Of a stretch of DNA of 27,644 nucleotides, positions 26,746-27,644 are shown piece by piece. A program made the position numbers and the translations under genes. The number at the start of each line of letters is the position of its first letter. Position 1 is the first letter of the stretch. The notes under the pieces are model-generated. The model saw nothing but the letters and a program-made list of their open reading frames with translations. It was not told where the DNA came from and did no database searches. This DNA is from Chara braunii (taxonomy: Eukaryota; Streptophyta; Charophyceae; Charales; Characeae): NCBI GenBank assembly GCA_003427395.1, contig BFEA01000078.1, forward strand, positions 282,035 through 309,678, written 5' to 3'.

Positions 26746-27644
26746 CAATCGATGTGTCGATTGTAAAAACATGGTCAAATACCCTTGTAAGGGTATTTGG
26801 TCCGATAGTATCCCGGACCCCATTAAGCGACGTCCCCGTCGCCTGAAGAAATATATGCAAACAAAAGATGTTTTCCAACAAGCAAATCATCAAATCCGAA
26901 TCCTGGAATGAAATATGGTTCAGGATTGACGTCGTCACCTCACTTTTGANTATTACTNCCNGATTTTAACTCGGGTCTCCCACATAATATAAATTTAATN
27001 ACTTGAAGTGGGGATACCTGATCTGTACNACAGTACATGAAATANTCAAGTANGAGAGCNCACCTTTCCTTCCCNACACCCCTTAGACTTGGACCCAGGA
27101 ATTCGTTGGTTGCTTTCAGGGTTGGTGTCCGCGTGCGAACTCAACCCGTCAAACGCGGGTCCTAACCGAGACCTTGGGTGTTCAACTCTTGATATCATAA
27201 TCCAAAGTTGTCTGTCGTCCTACCCGAAGCCTAATACATGAGAACTACGGTCTCCATCATGACCCACCACAGTCCTGCTGATCAGGCCGGAGCTGTGGCC
27301 CACATTATTGTTATATTAACAGTGGTTTCCCGTATTGGTTACGCAATAACGGGTAAATCCTCCTATCCGGGGTTTTACCCACTTTCTAGAATTGATTCTC
27401 GACCCCTCTAGTAACTACCTGAGTTGATTCCCTCACTAGGGCGACCGCCCTTCAGATCTCAACTCTAGGCCAAAACCAGAAGGTCCGCTGCCTGGTTCTA
27501 CTTGGTCAGCAGCCAACGCTGGGAGTTACGTCCCAACGATGCTAATTTTTCACCATAGGCTTGGTAATTTATGCCCTCAGGTTAACACTTGGGGTGGATG
27601 AACGATGTTTTTTAAATAAACCAAATAAATGAGATAATAATTGA
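26746..27644. other. Second hairpin-rich, gene-free block
   Basis: Perfect hairpins: CAATCGA/TCGATTG (26746-26763), CAAATACCCTT/AAGGGTATTTG with a 2-base loop (26776-26799), GCGACG/CGTCGC (26827-26842), GGGTAAA/TTTACCC (27351-27380), and GAGTTGA/TCAACTC (27421-27465) enclosing AGGGCG/CGCCCT. No coding frame. Scattered Ns at 26950-27080. Confidence 0.5.

Overview
This is a repeat-dominated stretch of a nuclear genome from a eukaryote. There are no operons or ribosome-binding sites. Coding blocks are broken by introns, frameshifts and stops, microsatellites are abundant, and the mobile elements are eukaryotic: non-LTR retrotransposons with endonuclease, reverse transcriptase and zinc-knuckle remnants, a gag-like gene, inverted-repeat elements, and a gene carrying a Ulp1 cysteine protease. 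The LINE and gag styles suggest a streptophyte (green plant lineage), possibly a charophyte alga such as Chara; that guess comes from memory of protein style and is weak. Scattered Ns and one 845-base N gap (13727-14571) show a draft assembly.

Layout. 1-640 has no gene. 644-919 is a small terminal-inverted-repeat element with a perfect 7-bp target duplication. About 1673-4510 (+) is a decayed LINE with the end of ORF1, an endonuclease, a reverse transcriptase and downstream sequence, ending at a run of homopolymer palindromes. 4720-6120 holds dispersed repeats, two of which recur in inverted orientation at 19.4-19.6 and 22.6-22.96 kb. 7080-8604 (+) is a gag-like pseudogene. 9203-10071 (-) is a 5'-truncated LINE tail.

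10.58-17.30 kb is the most gene-like part. On the minus strand, 13727 down to 10577 is a multi-exon gene ending in a Ulp1/C48 protease domain whose triad residues are all present. On the plus strand, 14634-17300 is a decayed gene of a transposase-like family (DUF7869-type motifs) with a C-terminal BAH-like region, interrupted by a foldback element at about 16313-16784. The two lie head to head across the N gap and may be the two genes of one large DNA transposon.

17.4-19.0 kb has no gene but many short hairpins. 19.6-21.2 kb is a degenerate GTCAC/GTGAC satellite containing a cassette bounded by 100-bp direct repeats. 21.5-25.4 kb is a mosaic of microsatellites and duplicated modules with splice-donor-like ends and position-conserved hairpins. 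26.1-26.4 kb is a four-copy 70-bp tandem repeat, and 26.7-27.6 kb is a second hairpin-rich block. No intact, ordinary host gene was recognised with confidence.
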